The notes below the pieces were generated by a model that was not told the origin of the DNA, did not search any database, and worked only from the letters and a program-made list of their open reading frames with translations. From the NCBI GenBank assembly GCA_943788135.1, contig CALSPC010000007.1, positions 186,001 to 250,000 on the forward strand: a stretch of DNA of 64,000 nucleotides, given 5' to 3'. A program made the translations under genes and the position numbers. Positions 1-9,919 of this stretch are shown piece after piece. This stretch comes from an uncultured Paracoccaceae bacterium (GTDB taxonomy: Bacteria > Bacteroidota > Bacteroidia > Flavobacteriales > Flavobacteriaceae). The stretch's first letter is position 1, and every line of letters starts with the position of its first letter.

Positions 1-1154
1 ATAGAGCAACAATGGATGAAAAAGATTCGACTCGCGGTCGCGCCAATGTATTACGTGAGTTTTTAACCCAAAATACAAAAGAGAATCCCTTTGATCATCC
101 AGAAATTAAGGACGCAATGGACCTGTGTGTGTCTTGTAAAGCCTGTAAGTCAGAATGCCCTTCAAATGTGGATATGGCAAGCTTAAAAGCAGAATTTTTA
201 TTTCAATATCAAAAATCAAATCCAGTTTCACTTCGAACCAAACTTATTGCTCATAATGCAAAACTCAATTCGATAGCCAGACACTTTTCTGGAGTTTATA
301 ATTTCATTGCAAACACCTCATGGTTTAAAACCCTAATCGGAGTCCATCCAAACCGATCGCTTCCAAGTCTAAATTCAACAACATTAAGACAATGGTTTGC
401 AAGCTATCAACAAAAAGAACACCCCAAGAAAGTTTATTTATTTTGTGATGAATACACAAATCATTACGATTTAGAAATTGGTAAAAAATCGATTATCCTT
501 TTGAATTCATTAGGATATCATGTGCTCATGACTGCTCATTCTGAGAGCGCAAGAGCCTATATCTCCAAAGGGTTTTTAGAACAAGCCAAAGCAATTGCAA
601 CTGCGAACATAAAGACATTTAATGCGCTTATAAACACAACAACGCCTTTGCTAGGAATTGAACCGTCTGCAATCTTAGGATTCAGGGATGAATATCCAAA
701 TTTAGTAGATTCAGTTTTAAAACCAAAAGCAGAAAATTTGGCTAAAAATGTGTTTACTATTGAAGAATTTTTGGCTTATGAAATGAAGGCAAATACAATC
801 GATGTTTCAAAATTCACCACAGCATCAAAAACGATTTATTATCACGGGCATTGTCATCAAAAAGCCTTGTCTTCAAATAGTTATGCGCTAACCACTTTAG
901 GGATACCTGCTAATTTTACTGTCCAACCCATTGATGCTGGTTGTTGTGGTATGGCAGGCGCATTTGGTTATGAAAAAGAACATTATGAATTAAGTCAACA
1001 AATAGGAGAGGACCGCCTTTTTCCTACTTTGAGAACAATCGATTCAAATGCGCTTGTTGCTGCTTCTGGAACGAGTTGCAGACACCAAATTAAAGACGGC
1101 CTAAATAAAACAGCACTACATCCTATTGAAGTTCTTTATAATGCACTAAATTAG
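1..1154 (+). CDS. FAD-binding / Fe-S oxidoreductase (D-lactate/glycolate dehydrogenase-like), C-terminal part; 5' end lies outside the window
   Basis: ORF is open upstream of the ATG at 12 (reads ..R A T M D E K D S T R G R A N V L R). CxxCxxC..CP cluster (CVSCKACKSECP) and CCG motif (DAGCCGMAG) typical of the C-terminal Fe-S/CCG part of this family. Confidence 0.85.
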   Translation, partial: RATMDEKDSTRGRANVLREFLTQNTKENPFDHPEIKDAMDLCVSCKACKSECPSNVDMASLKAEFLFQYQKSNPVSLRTKLIAHNAKLNSIARHFSGVYNFIANTSWFKTLIGVHPNRSLPSLNSTTLRQWFASYQQKEHPKKVYLFCDEYTNHYDLEIGKKSIILLNSLGYHVLMTAHSESARAYISKGFLEQAKAIATANIKTFNALINTTTPLLGIEPSAILGFRDEYPNLVDSVLKPKAENLAKNVFTIEEFLAYEMKANTIDVSKFTTASKTIYYHGHCHQKALSSNSYALTTLGIPANFTVQPIDAGCCGMAGAFGYEKEHYELSQQIGEDRLFPTLRTIDSNALVAASGTSCRHQIKDGLNKTALHPIEVLYNALN

Positions 1155-1159
1155 CCCCC

Positions 1160-1960
1160 ATGAGTTTTTTAGAGTCTATCGGATATTTTGGTGCTTTTTT
1201 TACAGGAATAGTTATTGGTCTTTTCGGAGGCGGTGGATCCATTTTAGCTGTTCCAATATTTGTGTATGTATTCAGAATAAACCCCATTCTTGCGACGAGT
1301 TATTCCATGTTTGTAGTTGGGTTTTCAGCAGCAATTGGAACATTCATAAACATTAAAAACAACCTAATCGAATATAAGACCGCTTTGGTATTTATAGTTC
1401 CAGCGCTTTTTTCTGTTTTTCTAACGCGACGCTTTGTAATTCCAAACCTTCCCGAAATTTTAATGACCACAGATCATTTTGTGTTTACCAAAGACATGGG
1501 GATAATGCTGTTTTTTAGTTTCATAATTTTGTTATCGGCTTTTTTCATGAAGAAAAAAACAAAAATAGATAGCGTACAAAATTTAAACCCTAGTCTAAAT
1601 TATTGCCTATTAGTGTTGATTGGTTTAGGTGTTGGACTCCTAACGGGTTTAGTAGGCGCCGGAGGCGGCTTTATAATTGTTCCAGCATTAGTCTTGTTTG
1701 CGCGATTAACAATCAAACAGGCGGTTGCAACTTCATTACTCATCATTACGTTTAATTCTATTATTGGATTTAGTTCTGATTTAGTTTTTTTACAGATTGA
1801 ATGGGTTTTCTTAATTACATTTACCATCCTTTCTGTTTTTGGGATTTTTATAGGAACTTATATTTCAAATTATTTAAAAGAATCCACTCTAAAAACTAAT
1901 TTCGCTTACTTTATGATTGTTATGGCGATAGTCATTATTTTTAAGGAAATGAGCGCTTAA
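1160..1960 (+). CDS. Sulfite exporter TauE/SafE family membrane protein
   Basis: Multi-TM, two repeated GxxxGLFGGGGS / GLLTGLVGAGGGFIIVPAL motifs characteristic of TauE/SafE. Confidence 0.88.
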   Translation: MSFLESIGYFGAFFTGIVIGLFGGGGSILAVPIFVYVFRINPILATSYSMFVVGFSAAIGTFINIKNNLIEYKTALVFIVPALFSVFLTRRFVIPNLPEILMTTDHFVFTKDMGIMLFFSFIILLSAFFMKKKTKIDSVQNLNPSLNYCLLVLIGLGVGLLTGLVGAGGGFIIVPALVLFARLTIKQAVATSLLIITFNSIIGFSSDLVFLQIEWVFLITFTILSVFGIFIGTYISNYLKESTLKTNFAYFMIVMAIVIIFKEMSA

Positions 1961-2092
1961 ATAAACGACTTCGATAGAACAGTTGTTAAATATGGAGAAT
2001 TAACCGTTAAAGGAGATTGTCATTAAATTAGCGCGTCGCAATGTTATTTTAATTTTTTGATTACCTTTGCCCAACGAATACGTTGAATACCT

Positions 2093-2632
2093 ATGAGTCC
2101 AAAAGTTTTACTTAACAACAAAGAAGTAAACATCATTCTACATCGATTGGCTTGTCAACTCATTGAAAAACATACCGATTTTTCTAACACTGTACTCATT
2201 GGTCTTCAGCCAAGAGGTGTGTTTTTGGCTAATAGATTGAAGCGCCTTTTAAAAGAAGACTATAAGCTTCCTGATGTACAATTAGGACTTCTAGATATTA
2301 CATTTTATAGAGATGATTTTAGACGTTCATCAAAAGTTCTCGAAGCAAACGCTACTGAAATTGATTTTTTGATAGAAGGAAAATGTGTTGTTTTTATTGA
2401 TGACGTTTTATATACAGGACGTAGTATTCGAGCAGCTTTAACAGCAATACAATCCTATGGTCGTCCTAGTGAAATTGAACTTTTAACCCTAATTGACCGC
2501 CGTTTTAGTAGACATTTACCAATTCAACCTAATTATAGAGGTCGTCAAGTAGATGCCATTAATGACGAAAAGGTGTTGGTAAACTGGAAAGAAACTAGTG
2601 GTGAAGATGCCGTTTATTTGATAAAAAATTAA
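2093..2632 (+). CDS. pyrR: PyrR bifunctional pyr regulator / uracil phosphoribosyltransferase
   Basis: PRPP-binding motif VVFIDDVLYTGRSIRAAL, RRFSRHLPIQPNYRGRQVDA; directly upstream of pyrB. Confidence 0.9.
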   Translation: MSPKVLLNNKEVNIILHRLACQLIEKHTDFSNTVLIGLQPRGVFLANRLKRLLKEDYKLPDVQLGLLDITFYRDDFRRSSKVLEANATEIDFLIEGKCVVFIDDVLYTGRSIRAALTAIQSYGRPSEIELLTLIDRRFSRHLPIQPNYRGRQVDAINDEKVLVNWKETSGEDAVYLIKN

Positions 2633-2635
2633 ACT

Positions 2636-3565
2636 ATGAGCGAACTAAGTGTAGATCATTTATTAGGAATTAAATATCTAAACAACGATGATATTAACCT
2701 TATTTTTGACACTGCCGATCATTTTAAAAAAGTGATTAATCGTCCCATAAAAAAAGTACCTTCTCTAAGAGATATCACAATTGCAAATCTGTTTTTCGAA
2801 AATTCGACTCGTACAAAATTATCTTTTGAACTAGCACAAAAGCGCTTGTCCGCCGATGTTATTAACTTCTCTTCTGGACAATCTTCTGTTAAAAAAGGAG
2901 AAACACTCATTGATACAGTCAATAATATTCTTTCGATGAAAGTAGACATGGTTGTTATTCGTCATCCCAACCCTGGAGCTGCATCATTTCTATCAAAACA
3001 CGTAAATGCACAGATTATAAATGCTGGCGATGGTGCACATGAACACCCAACACAAGCCTTATTAGACAGCTATTCTATTCGCGAAAAATATGGCGAAGTG
3101 AAAGGTAAAAAAGTCGTAATTGTTGGCGATATTCTACACAGTAGAGTTGCATTATCAAACATTTTTGCGCTGCAATTACAAGGCGCTGAAGTTATGGTTT
3201 GCGGCCCTAAAACTTTAATCCCAAAGCACATTGATAAACTTGGAGTTAAAGTTGAAACAAACCTTCGTAAAGCACTAAATTGGTGCGATATAGCCAATAT
3301 GTTGCGTGTTCAAAATGAGCGTATGGAGATCAGTTATTTTCCAACTACAAGAGAGTACACTCAACAGTATGGCGTTAGCAAAAATGTGTTAGAGTCCTTA
3401 GACAAGGAAATCACAATCATGCATCCAGGTCCCATAAATAGAGGCGTAGAAATCACTAGTGAAGTCGCCGATTCTGACCAAGCCATTATTTTGAATCAAG
3501 TAGAAAATGGTGTAGCCATTCGAATGGCGGTAATGTATCTTTTAGCCTCAAAAATAAAACAATAA
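2636..3565 (+). CDS. pyrB: Aspartate carbamoyltransferase catalytic subunit
   Basis: FFENSTRTKLSFELA, DGAHEHPTQALLD, MHPGPINRGVEI motifs. Confidence 0.95.
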   Translation: MSELSVDHLLGIKYLNNDDINLIFDTADHFKKVINRPIKKVPSLRDITIANLFFENSTRTKLSFELAQKRLSADVINFSSGQSSVKKGETLIDTVNNILSMKVDMVVIRHPNPGAASFLSKHVNAQIINAGDGAHEHPTQALLDSYSIREKYGEVKGKKVVIVGDILHSRVALSNIFALQLQGAEVMVCGPKTLIPKHIDKLGVKVETNLRKALNWCDIANMLRVQNERMEISYFPTTREYTQQYGVSKNVLESLDKEITIMHPGPINRGVEITSEVADSDQAIILNQVENGVAIRMAVMYLLASKIKQ

Positions 3566-3567
3566 TT

Positions 3568-3891
3568 ATGACCATAGAACAGCATAATTCGACCACAATA
3601 ATTACACAAGAAAAAACAAGCATCTCTGAATTTTCAACCAAACTTTTGGTTTTGCATGAACGTTTCAAAAATGTTGATTTAATCATACACCTCAAAGAAG
3701 CAACCCTTACTTCAATGGAGCCTTTAATTTCTTTATCTGCAAAACATCGGTTGTTAAAGCAGTCTTTTGTAGTTGTCAGCTCCGAGTTAAAACAAGATGA
3801 TTTTGAAGACGATTTTAGCGTTGTACCCACACTTCAAGAAGCACATGACTATATTGAAATGGAACTTATACAACGTGAATTAGGATTTTAA
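3568..3891 (+). CDS. Small uncharacterised protein, possibly STAS-like
   Basis: ORF tightly between pyrB and rnz; alpha/beta composition resembles STAS domains (weak). Confidence 0.55.
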   Translation: MTIEQHNSTTIITQEKTSISEFSTKLLVLHERFKNVDLIIHLKEATLTSMEPLISLSAKHRLLKQSFVVVSSELKQDDFEDDFSVVPTLQEAHDYIEMELIQRELGF

Positions 3892-3902
3892 ACTCATAAC
3901 TT

Positions 3903-4808
3903 TTGAAACTTTCCATCCTCGGTTGCTACAGTGCAACACCACGAATTATAGCGCACACAACCTCACAAGTTCTAGAAACACGAGGGCATTTATTTTTGAT
4001 CGATTGTGGAGAAGGAACGCAAGTTGAATTGAGACGTCATAAAATCAAATTTAATCAAATTAAACATGTTTTTATCTCTCATTTACATGGGGATCATTAC
4101 TTTGGATTAATTGGTTTAATTTCAACATTTAGATTACTTACTCGAGAAACAGATTTGCATATTTATGGCCCCAAAGGCTTAAAAGAAATTATTACCTTAC
4201 AGTTGAAACTTTCAAATTCTTGGACTAACTTTAAGCTTATTTTTCATGAATTATCTTCTAAGGAATCGGAACTTATTTTTGAAGACGATAAAGTGAGTGT
4301 CCATACCATACCTTTAGATCATCGGGTCTATACTAATGGGTTTATTTTTAAAGAAAAACCATTTGAACGCAAGTTAGACATTGAGAAGGCCAAAGCCTTA
4401 AATATTGATAAAGCCTATTTTAGAAAATTAAAACAAGGAGCAGACGTAGTTAATGAAGATGATGAAGTAATAGAAAATTCAGCGGTGACCTTAGATGGGA
4501 AACAACCAAAGAGTTATGCGTTTTGTAGCGATACTGCGTATAAAGAAGATATTGTTCCAATCCTTAAAGACGTAGATGTGCTCTATCATGAATCTACTTT
4601 TCTTGAAGATCATGAGCATTTATGTGTTAAAACGAAACATTCTACAGCCAAACAAGCGGCTACAATAGCATTGAAAGCCAATGCTAAACACTTAATATTA
4701 GGACATTACTCAACTCGTTATGGTGGGCTTGAAGGGTTTAAGTCAGAAGCCGAAACTGTATTTAGTGACGTACTTCTAGCAGAAGACGGTAAAACATTTA
4801 CGTTTTAA
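3903..4808 (+). CDS. rnz: Ribonuclease Z (tRNA 3' endonuclease), TTG start
   Basis: HLHGDHYFGL, FCSDT, HESTF, KHSTAKQAA, LGHYSTRY metallo-beta-lactamase RNase Z motifs; N-terminus MKLSILGCYSATPR begins at a TTG codon. Confidence 0.93.
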   Translation: MKLSILGCYSATPRIIAHTTSQVLETRGHLFLIDCGEGTQVELRRHKIKFNQIKHVFISHLHGDHYFGLIGLISTFRLLTRETDLHIYGPKGLKEIITLQLKLSNSWTNFKLIFHELSSKESELIFEDDKVSVHTIPLDHRVYTNGFIFKEKPFERKLDIEKAKALNIDKAYFRKLKQGADVVNEDDEVIENSAVTLDGKQPKSYAFCSDTAYKEDIVPILKDVDVLYHESTFLEDHEHLCVKTKHSTAKQAATIALKANAKHLILGHYSTRYGGLEGFKSEAETVFSDVLLAEDGKTFTF

Positions 4809-5578
4809 AATTTTTCAAATACCCCTAATCCAAATAATGCAAAATCATATTTTACGGGATCGTTTGGATCTAAGTGGCGTAAAGATGCATCTAATTCAGC
4901 TAAAGCTTTAGCATCGTTCTGTGAACGGTTTAATAGCCCTAGTTTACGCGCTACATTTCCAGAATGTACATCCAAAGGGCAAGAGAGTTGCGAAGGCGAT
5001 AGCTGTGTCCATAATCCAAAGTCAACTTTAGTATCATTAGGCCGTACCATCCATCGAAGAAACATGTTGATTCGTTTAGCTGCTGACTTTTTCAAGGGGT
5101 CACTGATGTGTTTTTGTGTACGTTGTAGATGGTCAATTTCAAAAAAATGTTGCTTTAGATGATGTATAGCCGTTTGTAAACTATCTGCTTCTGCATAGGT
5201 GTTAAATATGCCTTCCAATCCATTGTGATGTGTGTAGATATGGTTTAAACTTTCCATAAACTGCATACAATCTATCCCATTAAAAGTACGATGCACAAAA
5301 GCTTTTAGAGGCTCTAAATCTTTAGGTTGGTGTTGCATTACAAAGTCATAAGGTGCATTGTCCATTAGCGTCATTAGACGCTTTGCATTAGTAATAATAC
5401 TTTTTCGGTTGCCCCATGCTATGGTTGCGGTTAGAAAACCAGAAATTTCAATATCTTCCTTTAAAGTATAACGGTGTGGAATTTGAAGGGGGTCAGAACC
5501 GATAAAATCAGGAGTATTATATTGAATTACTTTAGCATCTAAAAAGTCTTTCAGTTCTGTAGGGTGTAGTATATTCAA
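4805..5578 (-). CDS. TIGR02757-type conserved hypothetical protein
   Basis: Sequence pattern (GSDPLQIPHRY..DIEISGFLTATIAWGNR.., NMFLRWMVRP, PLDVHSGNVARKLGLL) recognised as the TIGR02757 family. Confidence 0.75.
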   Translation of the reverse strand: MNILHPTELKDFLDAKVIQYNTPDFIGSDPLQIPHRYTLKEDIEISGFLTATIAWGNRKSIITNAKRLMTLMDNAPYDFVMQHQPKDLEPLKAFVHRTFNGIDCMQFMESLNHIYTHHNGLEGIFNTYAEADSLQTAIHHLKQHFFEIDHLQRTQKHISDPLKKSAAKRINMFLRWMVRPNDTKVDFGLWTQLSPSQLSCPLDVHSGNVARKLGLLNRSQNDAKALAELDASLRHLDPNDPVKYDFALFGLGVFEKF

Positions 5579-5579
5579 A

Positions 5580-6245
5580 CTAATTTGCTTTTACAAGACC
5601 ATCAACCATGGTGATTTTTCGATCTGCCATATCAGCTAATTCATGATTATGTGTCACAATAACAAACGTTTGTCCAAAACGATCTCTTAATTTAAAAAAC
5701 AGTTTATGCAGGTGTTCCGCAGATTCACTGTCTAAATTCCCGGAAGGTTCATCGGCAAAAATGACAGCAGGATTATTGATTAAAGCCCGTGCCACTGCAA
5801 CCCGTTGTTGTTCTCCACCAGAGAGTTCGTTTGGTTTGTGGTTATAGCGCTCTTCTAAACCTAAAAAATGAAGCAATTCTTTTGCTTTGGTTTCGGCATC
5901 TTTTTGTGAAGTTCCTTTAATAAATGCGGGGATACAAACATTCTCAAGAGCTGTAAATTCAGGTAATAATTGATGGAATTGAAAAATAAAGCCCAACTGT
6001 TCATTTCTAAATTTTGCTAAAGAGTTTTCGGAGAGTAAAGCAATATCAGTACCATTGATTTTAAGTTGACTTTCTGAGTCTTTAGATAGAAAATCTAAGG
6101 TCCTAAGAATTTGTAATAGTGTTGTTTTTCCAGCCCCAGATGCCCCAACAATAGAGACTACTTCACCTTTTTTGATATCTAAATCAACGCCTTTCAAAAC
6201 ATGAAGCTGATCGTAATATTTGTGTATGTTTTTTGCAAAAATCAT
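5580..6245 (-). CDS. ABC transporter ATP-binding protein (LolD-like)
   Basis: Walker [10 protein letters not shown], signature [15 protein letters not shown], Walker [13 protein letters not shown]. Confidence 0.9.
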   Translation of the reverse strand: MIFAKNIHKYYDQLHVLKGVDLDIKKGEVVSIVGASGAGKTTLLQILRTLDFLSKDSESQLKINGTDIALLSENSLAKFRNEQLGFIFQFHQLLPEFTALENVCIPAFIKGTSQKDAETKAKELLHFLGLEERYNHKPNELSGGEQQRVAVARALINNPAVIFADEPSGNLDSESAEHLHKLFFKLRDRFGQTFVIVTHNHELADMADRKITMVDGLVKAN

Positions 6246-6338
6246 AGTGTGAAATTAAGTTTTATTGTTTTTATGTGCAATATTTCAGCTGTGTTTTAAT
6301 TAATTGTTTACTAACTTTGAACTCTAAATGTTAAACTT

Positions 6339-6866
6339 ATGAAACGTGCTGTTTTTGCTGGAGGTTGTTTTTGGTGTACTGAAGCGGTTTTTAAACGTCT
6401 AAAAGGCGTTGAAAGCATTAAGTCTGGATATACTGGGGGTTTTATAAAAAACCCCGCATATCGAGAGGTTTGTCAAGGCCGGACAGGACATACTGAGGGA
6501 ATTCGGTTAGATTATGACGAAACTCTGATTTCCTATGTAGAGTTACTAGAAGTGTTTTTTGCGACACATGATCCCACAACTCTGAACCGCCAAGCAAATG
6601 ATGTGGGTACACAATACCGTTCGGGTATATTTTATACAGATAATGAACAGTTTGAAACGGCATCACAATTTATGAAGGCTCTTGAAGCTGAAAAAGTTTT
6701 CGAAAACCCTATTGTTACAGAACTAACGCCTTTAGATGTGTTTTATGACGCTGAAGATGAGCATGATAGTTATTATGATTTAAACAGAGAACAACCCTAT
6801 TGCACGTATTTAATCGATCCGAAAATAAAAAAACTTAGCACGCATTTCAAAACGCTTTTGAAATAA
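6339..6866 (+). CDS. msrA: Peptide-methionine (S)-S-oxide reductase MsrA
   Basis: FAGGCFWCTEAVFKRLKGV active-site motif, SGYTGG. Confidence 0.95.
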   Translation: MKRAVFAGGCFWCTEAVFKRLKGVESIKSGYTGGFIKNPAYREVCQGRTGHTEGIRLDYDETLISYVELLEVFFATHDPTTLNRQANDVGTQYRSGIFYTDNEQFETASQFMKALEAEKVFENPIVTELTPLDVFYDAEDEHDSYYDLNREQPYCTYLIDPKIKKLSTHFKTLLK

Positions 6867-6889
6867 GATACTGACAATAAATCAATGCA

Positions 6890-7180
6890 ATGGCTTTAAA
6901 ACATAACTCTAAAATTTCAAAACTATTTTTAGGATTGTGTTTTGATGCACTGGGCTATGTGTCCTTTGTGTTTCCTGTATTTGACATTATCTGGGCTCCG
7001 TTGTCAGGGTATTTGATGTCACAATTGTATGACGGCAAAAAAGGAAAAATAGCTGGAATTATTGTTTTTATTGAAGAAGCTCTTCCGTTTTCTGATGTGA
7101 TTCCCACCTTTACTATAATGTGGATTTACACCCATTATTTTGATAAGACGCCTATAGTTAAAGATGAAAGCTCAAATTAA
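6890..7180 (+). CDS. Small hydrophobic conserved hypothetical membrane protein
   Basis: 96 aa ORF with TM segments, intergenic position, same strand as msrA. Confidence 0.65.
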   Translation: MALKHNSKISKLFLGLCFDALGYVSFVFPVFDIIWAPLSGYLMSQLYDGKKGKIAGIIVFIEEALPFSDVIPTFTIMWIYTHYFDKTPIVKDESSN

Positions 7181-7212
7181 TGTTCGTCTTTATATAAAAA
7201 TAGTTAAGGCGC

Positions 7213-7707
7213 CTATTTATCTAAAAGCTTTCCAAAACCAAATCGACGAAGCATTTTCTTTTCAAAATTCCAGAAAAACTGAAATTGACCAAAAACCCAA
7301 CCTAAAAGAACCAGTAAAATCTGATAAAATACAAGGCTAATTGTAACAAATAAAATCCAATATAAAAAAGGATGTAAATTCTCTTGAGTAATGCCTATCA
7401 ATTTAATGACAGGGCGCCCTACAACAACTGATGATGAGCCCGTAATTGCAAACACGATAAAAATTCGAATCAGTTCCCAGCGTTGATCAACAACCCATTT
7501 GGCTTCTAATTTAGAAATTGCAAACAATACAATTTTTAATAGAACATAAAATAGTACTAGGGCAGTAGGAATGGTAAAATACAGTGCTGTAAATGGTAAT
7601 AAAGGCACGAATTTAAACACACTATATCCTAAAAAGCATAGTCCTAGAAATGGAAAAAGGAGTTGCCAGTTTTGTGTGATTTCCCATCTAGTTTTAAATG
7701 TTTTCAT
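7213..7707 (-). CDS. Membrane protein, DUF6787-like, with an apparent internal duplication
   Basis: Two related segments: FKTRWEITQNWQLLFPFLGLCFLGYSV and KWVVDQRWELIRIFIVFAITGSSSV. Confidence 0.7.
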   Translation of the reverse strand: MKTFKTRWEITQNWQLLFPFLGLCFLGYSVFKFVPLLPFTALYFTIPTALVLFYVLLKIVLFAISKLEAKWVVDQRWELIRIFIVFAITGSSSVVVGRPVIKLIGITQENLHPFLYWILFVTISLVFYQILLVLLGWVFGQFQFFWNFEKKMLRRFGFGKLLDK

Positions 7708-7741
7708 GCTTTAAAAATTTAAATCAAATATACTATAACTT

Positions 7742-7773
7742 AAAAAACCTTAACGCATATGTTAAGGTTTTTT
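7742..7773. terminator. Bidirectional intrinsic terminator
   Basis: aaaaaaccttaac-gcatat-gttaaggtttttt, perfect 13-bp arms, between two minus-strand genes. Confidence 0.8.
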
Positions 7774-7797
7774 ATACTAGGTAATTTATAACTCGAA

Positions 7798-8748
7798 TTA
7801 CTTCAATATAGAAATAATTTGAGCGGCTAATTCAGTTCCGATACGGTCTTGAGCTTGATTGGTCGCAGCGCCAATGTGAGGCGTCAATGATATTTTTGGA
7901 TTCATCAGCAACTGAACTGCAGGAGTTGGTTCATTTTCAAAAGTATCTAACCCAGCAAAGGCTAATTTATTTGAATTTAAAGCTTCAACTAGTGCCACTT
8001 CATTAACTACGCCACCACGAGCGGCATTAATTAATCCACTGCCATCTTTCATAAGTTCTAATTCCGGCTTACCAATAACAAATTCTTTCTGTGCTGGTAC
8101 ATGTAGTGTAATAAAATCTGACTCCTTCAATACGGTATCTTTAGACACTGTTTTGATTTCAAAATCTACTGTTTGTCCATCATAAAACGCGAGCGACAGT
8201 GTAGTTTTTTCTAGAAATGGATCAAATGCTAGGACGTTCATGCCTAAGCCTAAAGCCATTTTTGCAGTGGCTTGTCCAATTCGTCCAAATCCAATTACAC
8301 CTAAAGTTTTCCCTCGCAATTCAGTGCCTTTGGCATAAGCCTTTTTTAGAGTTTTGAATTTTGAATCTCCATCTAAAGGCATGGTTCTGTTTGAGTCATA
8401 TAAAAAACGAACCCCAGAAAATAAGTGTGCAAATACAAGTTCTGCAACTGATTCTGAAGAGGCAGCTGGCGTATTGATCACACTCAACCCTTTTTCGCGT
8501 GCATATTCTACATCAATATTATCCATTCCAACACCACCTCTTCCTATAATTTTTAGGTTAGGGCAGGCGTCAATAAGGTCTTGTCTTACGGTTGTTGCAC
8601 TTCGTACTAGGAGCGCTACAATGTTTTCTGAGTTGATAAAGTTTTCTAATTGTTCTTGTGCTACAGTAGTGGTAAGGACTTCAAATCCTGCTGCAGTTAA
8701 ATCATCGATTCCACTTTGTGAAATACCGTCGTTTGCTAATATTTTCAT
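7798..8748 (-). CDS. serA: D-2-hydroxyacid / D-3-phosphoglycerate dehydrogenase
   Basis: GVIGFGRIGQATAKMALGLGM, NAARGGVVNE, LTPHIGAAT; overlaps functionally with adjacent serC. Confidence 0.9.
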   Translation of the reverse strand: MKILANDGISQSGIDDLTAAGFEVLTTTVAQEQLENFINSENIVALLVRSATTVRQDLIDACPNLKIIGRGGVGMDNIDVEYAREKGLSVINTPAASSESVAELVFAHLFSGVRFLYDSNRTMPLDGDSKFKTLKKAYAKGTELRGKTLGVIGFGRIGQATAKMALGLGMNVLAFDPFLEKTTLSLAFYDGQTVDFEIKTVSKDTVLKESDFITLHVPAQKEFVIGKPELELMKDGSGLINAARGGVVNEVALVEALNSNKLAFAGLDTFENEPTPAVQLLMNPKISLTPHIGAATNQAQDRIGTELAAQIISILK

Positions 8749-8751
8749 TTG

Positions 8752-9813
8752 TTATGCTTTTCGTTCTAATTCACTCATTACGTCTACTAAGGTTGCAACG
8801 CTTTCTAAAGGCAATGCATTGTACATTGATGCTCTGTACCCTCCAACACTTCTATGTCCATTCAGACCGTTTATTCCGGCTTCATTCCACATGGCATCAA
8901 ATGTCGCTTTCAGTTTGTCATCTTTAAGAGAAAATGTTGCATTCATAGTTGAGCGGTCTTCCGTAGCTGCAAACCCTTTAAACAAAGGATTCAAATCTAT
9001 TTCAGAATACATTAGACGTGCTTTTTTGAAGTTTTCTTTTTCAATAGCTTCGATCCCACCAAGATTTTTTAACCATTCAAGTGTAAGCATAGACGTATAC
9101 ACCGCAAATACTGGCGGAGTATTGAACATACTTTCTTTATCGGCATGAACTTGATAGTTCATCATAGAAGGAATTTTACGTGTAACTTTCCCAAGAATTT
9201 CTTCTTTTACGACAACTAAGGTTGTTCCTGCTGGGCCCATATTTTTCTGAGCACCGGCATAAATCAAATCAAATTTTGAAAAATCTAGAGTACGAGAAAA
9301 AATATCACTACTCATGTCACACACTAGAGGTGCATCAATAGTTGGGAATTCTTTCATCTGAGTTCCAAAAATAGTATTGTTTGATGTACAATGGAAGTAA
9401 TCTAAGTCCGAAGGTATTTTATACCCTTTAGGAATATAATTGAAATTAGCTTCTTTAGAAGATGCAACTTCAAGAATATCGCCATATAGTTTAGCTTCTT
9501 TAATAGCTTTATCACTCCAAGTTCCCGTATTTAGATATCCCGCACGGTTTTCTAATAAATTTAAAGCTGTCGCTAAAAATTGAGTACTTGCGCCACCTTG
9601 AAGAAATAGAGCTTTATAGCCTTTGCCTTCTAAGCCCAATAGCTCTAATGCTAGAGCAGTAGCTTTTTCCATGACATTGATAAATGCTTTGCTACGGTGT
9701 GAAATTTCGATTAATGAGAGGCCGTCATCAAAATTTAACACTGCTTGTGCTGATTTTTCTAAAACTTCTTGAGGAAGGACGCAGGGTCCTGCGCTAAAAT
9801 TGTGTTTTTTCAT
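8752..9813 (-). CDS. serC: 3-phosphoserine aminotransferase (start reassigned to MKKHNFSAGP)
   Basis: HNFSAGPCVLPQEVL N-terminus, DMSSDIFSR, YAGAQKNMGPAG PLP-lysine motif. The ORF track start at 9843 is 10 codons too long. Confidence 0.95.
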   Translation of the reverse strand: MKKHNFSAGPCVLPQEVLEKSAQAVLNFDDGLSLIEISHRSKAFINVMEKATALALELLGLEGKGYKALFLQGGASTQFLATALNLLENRAGYLNTGTWSDKAIKEAKLYGDILEVASSKEANFNYIPKGYKIPSDLDYFHCTSNNTIFGTQMKEFPTIDAPLVCDMSSDIFSRTLDFSKFDLIYAGAQKNMGPAGTTLVVVKEEILGKVTRKIPSMMNYQVHADKESMFNTPPVFAVYTSMLTLEWLKNLGGIEAIEKENFKKARLMYSEIDLNPLFKGFAATEDRSTMNATFSLKDDKLKATFDAMWNEAGINGLNGHRSVGGYRASMYNALPLESVATLVDVMSELERKA

Positions 9814-9919
9814 TTGAATTTGGTTGTGTCTACAAGAGTGCAAATTAATGTTAATTTTTTGAAGCTGTAAAGGTCTGAATTTATTAAAGATAATTAAATA
9901 TCAAAATGCTAATATTATG

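Noticed and set aside
3486-3830. 114-aa minus-strand ORF
   Set aside because: Antisense to pyrB end and the small ORF; no RBS context or domain features.
8354-9148. 264-aa plus-strand ORF
   Set aside because: Fully antisense to serA/serC, which have unambiguous motifs; the translation is low-complexity Ser/Phe-rich with no recognisable domain.
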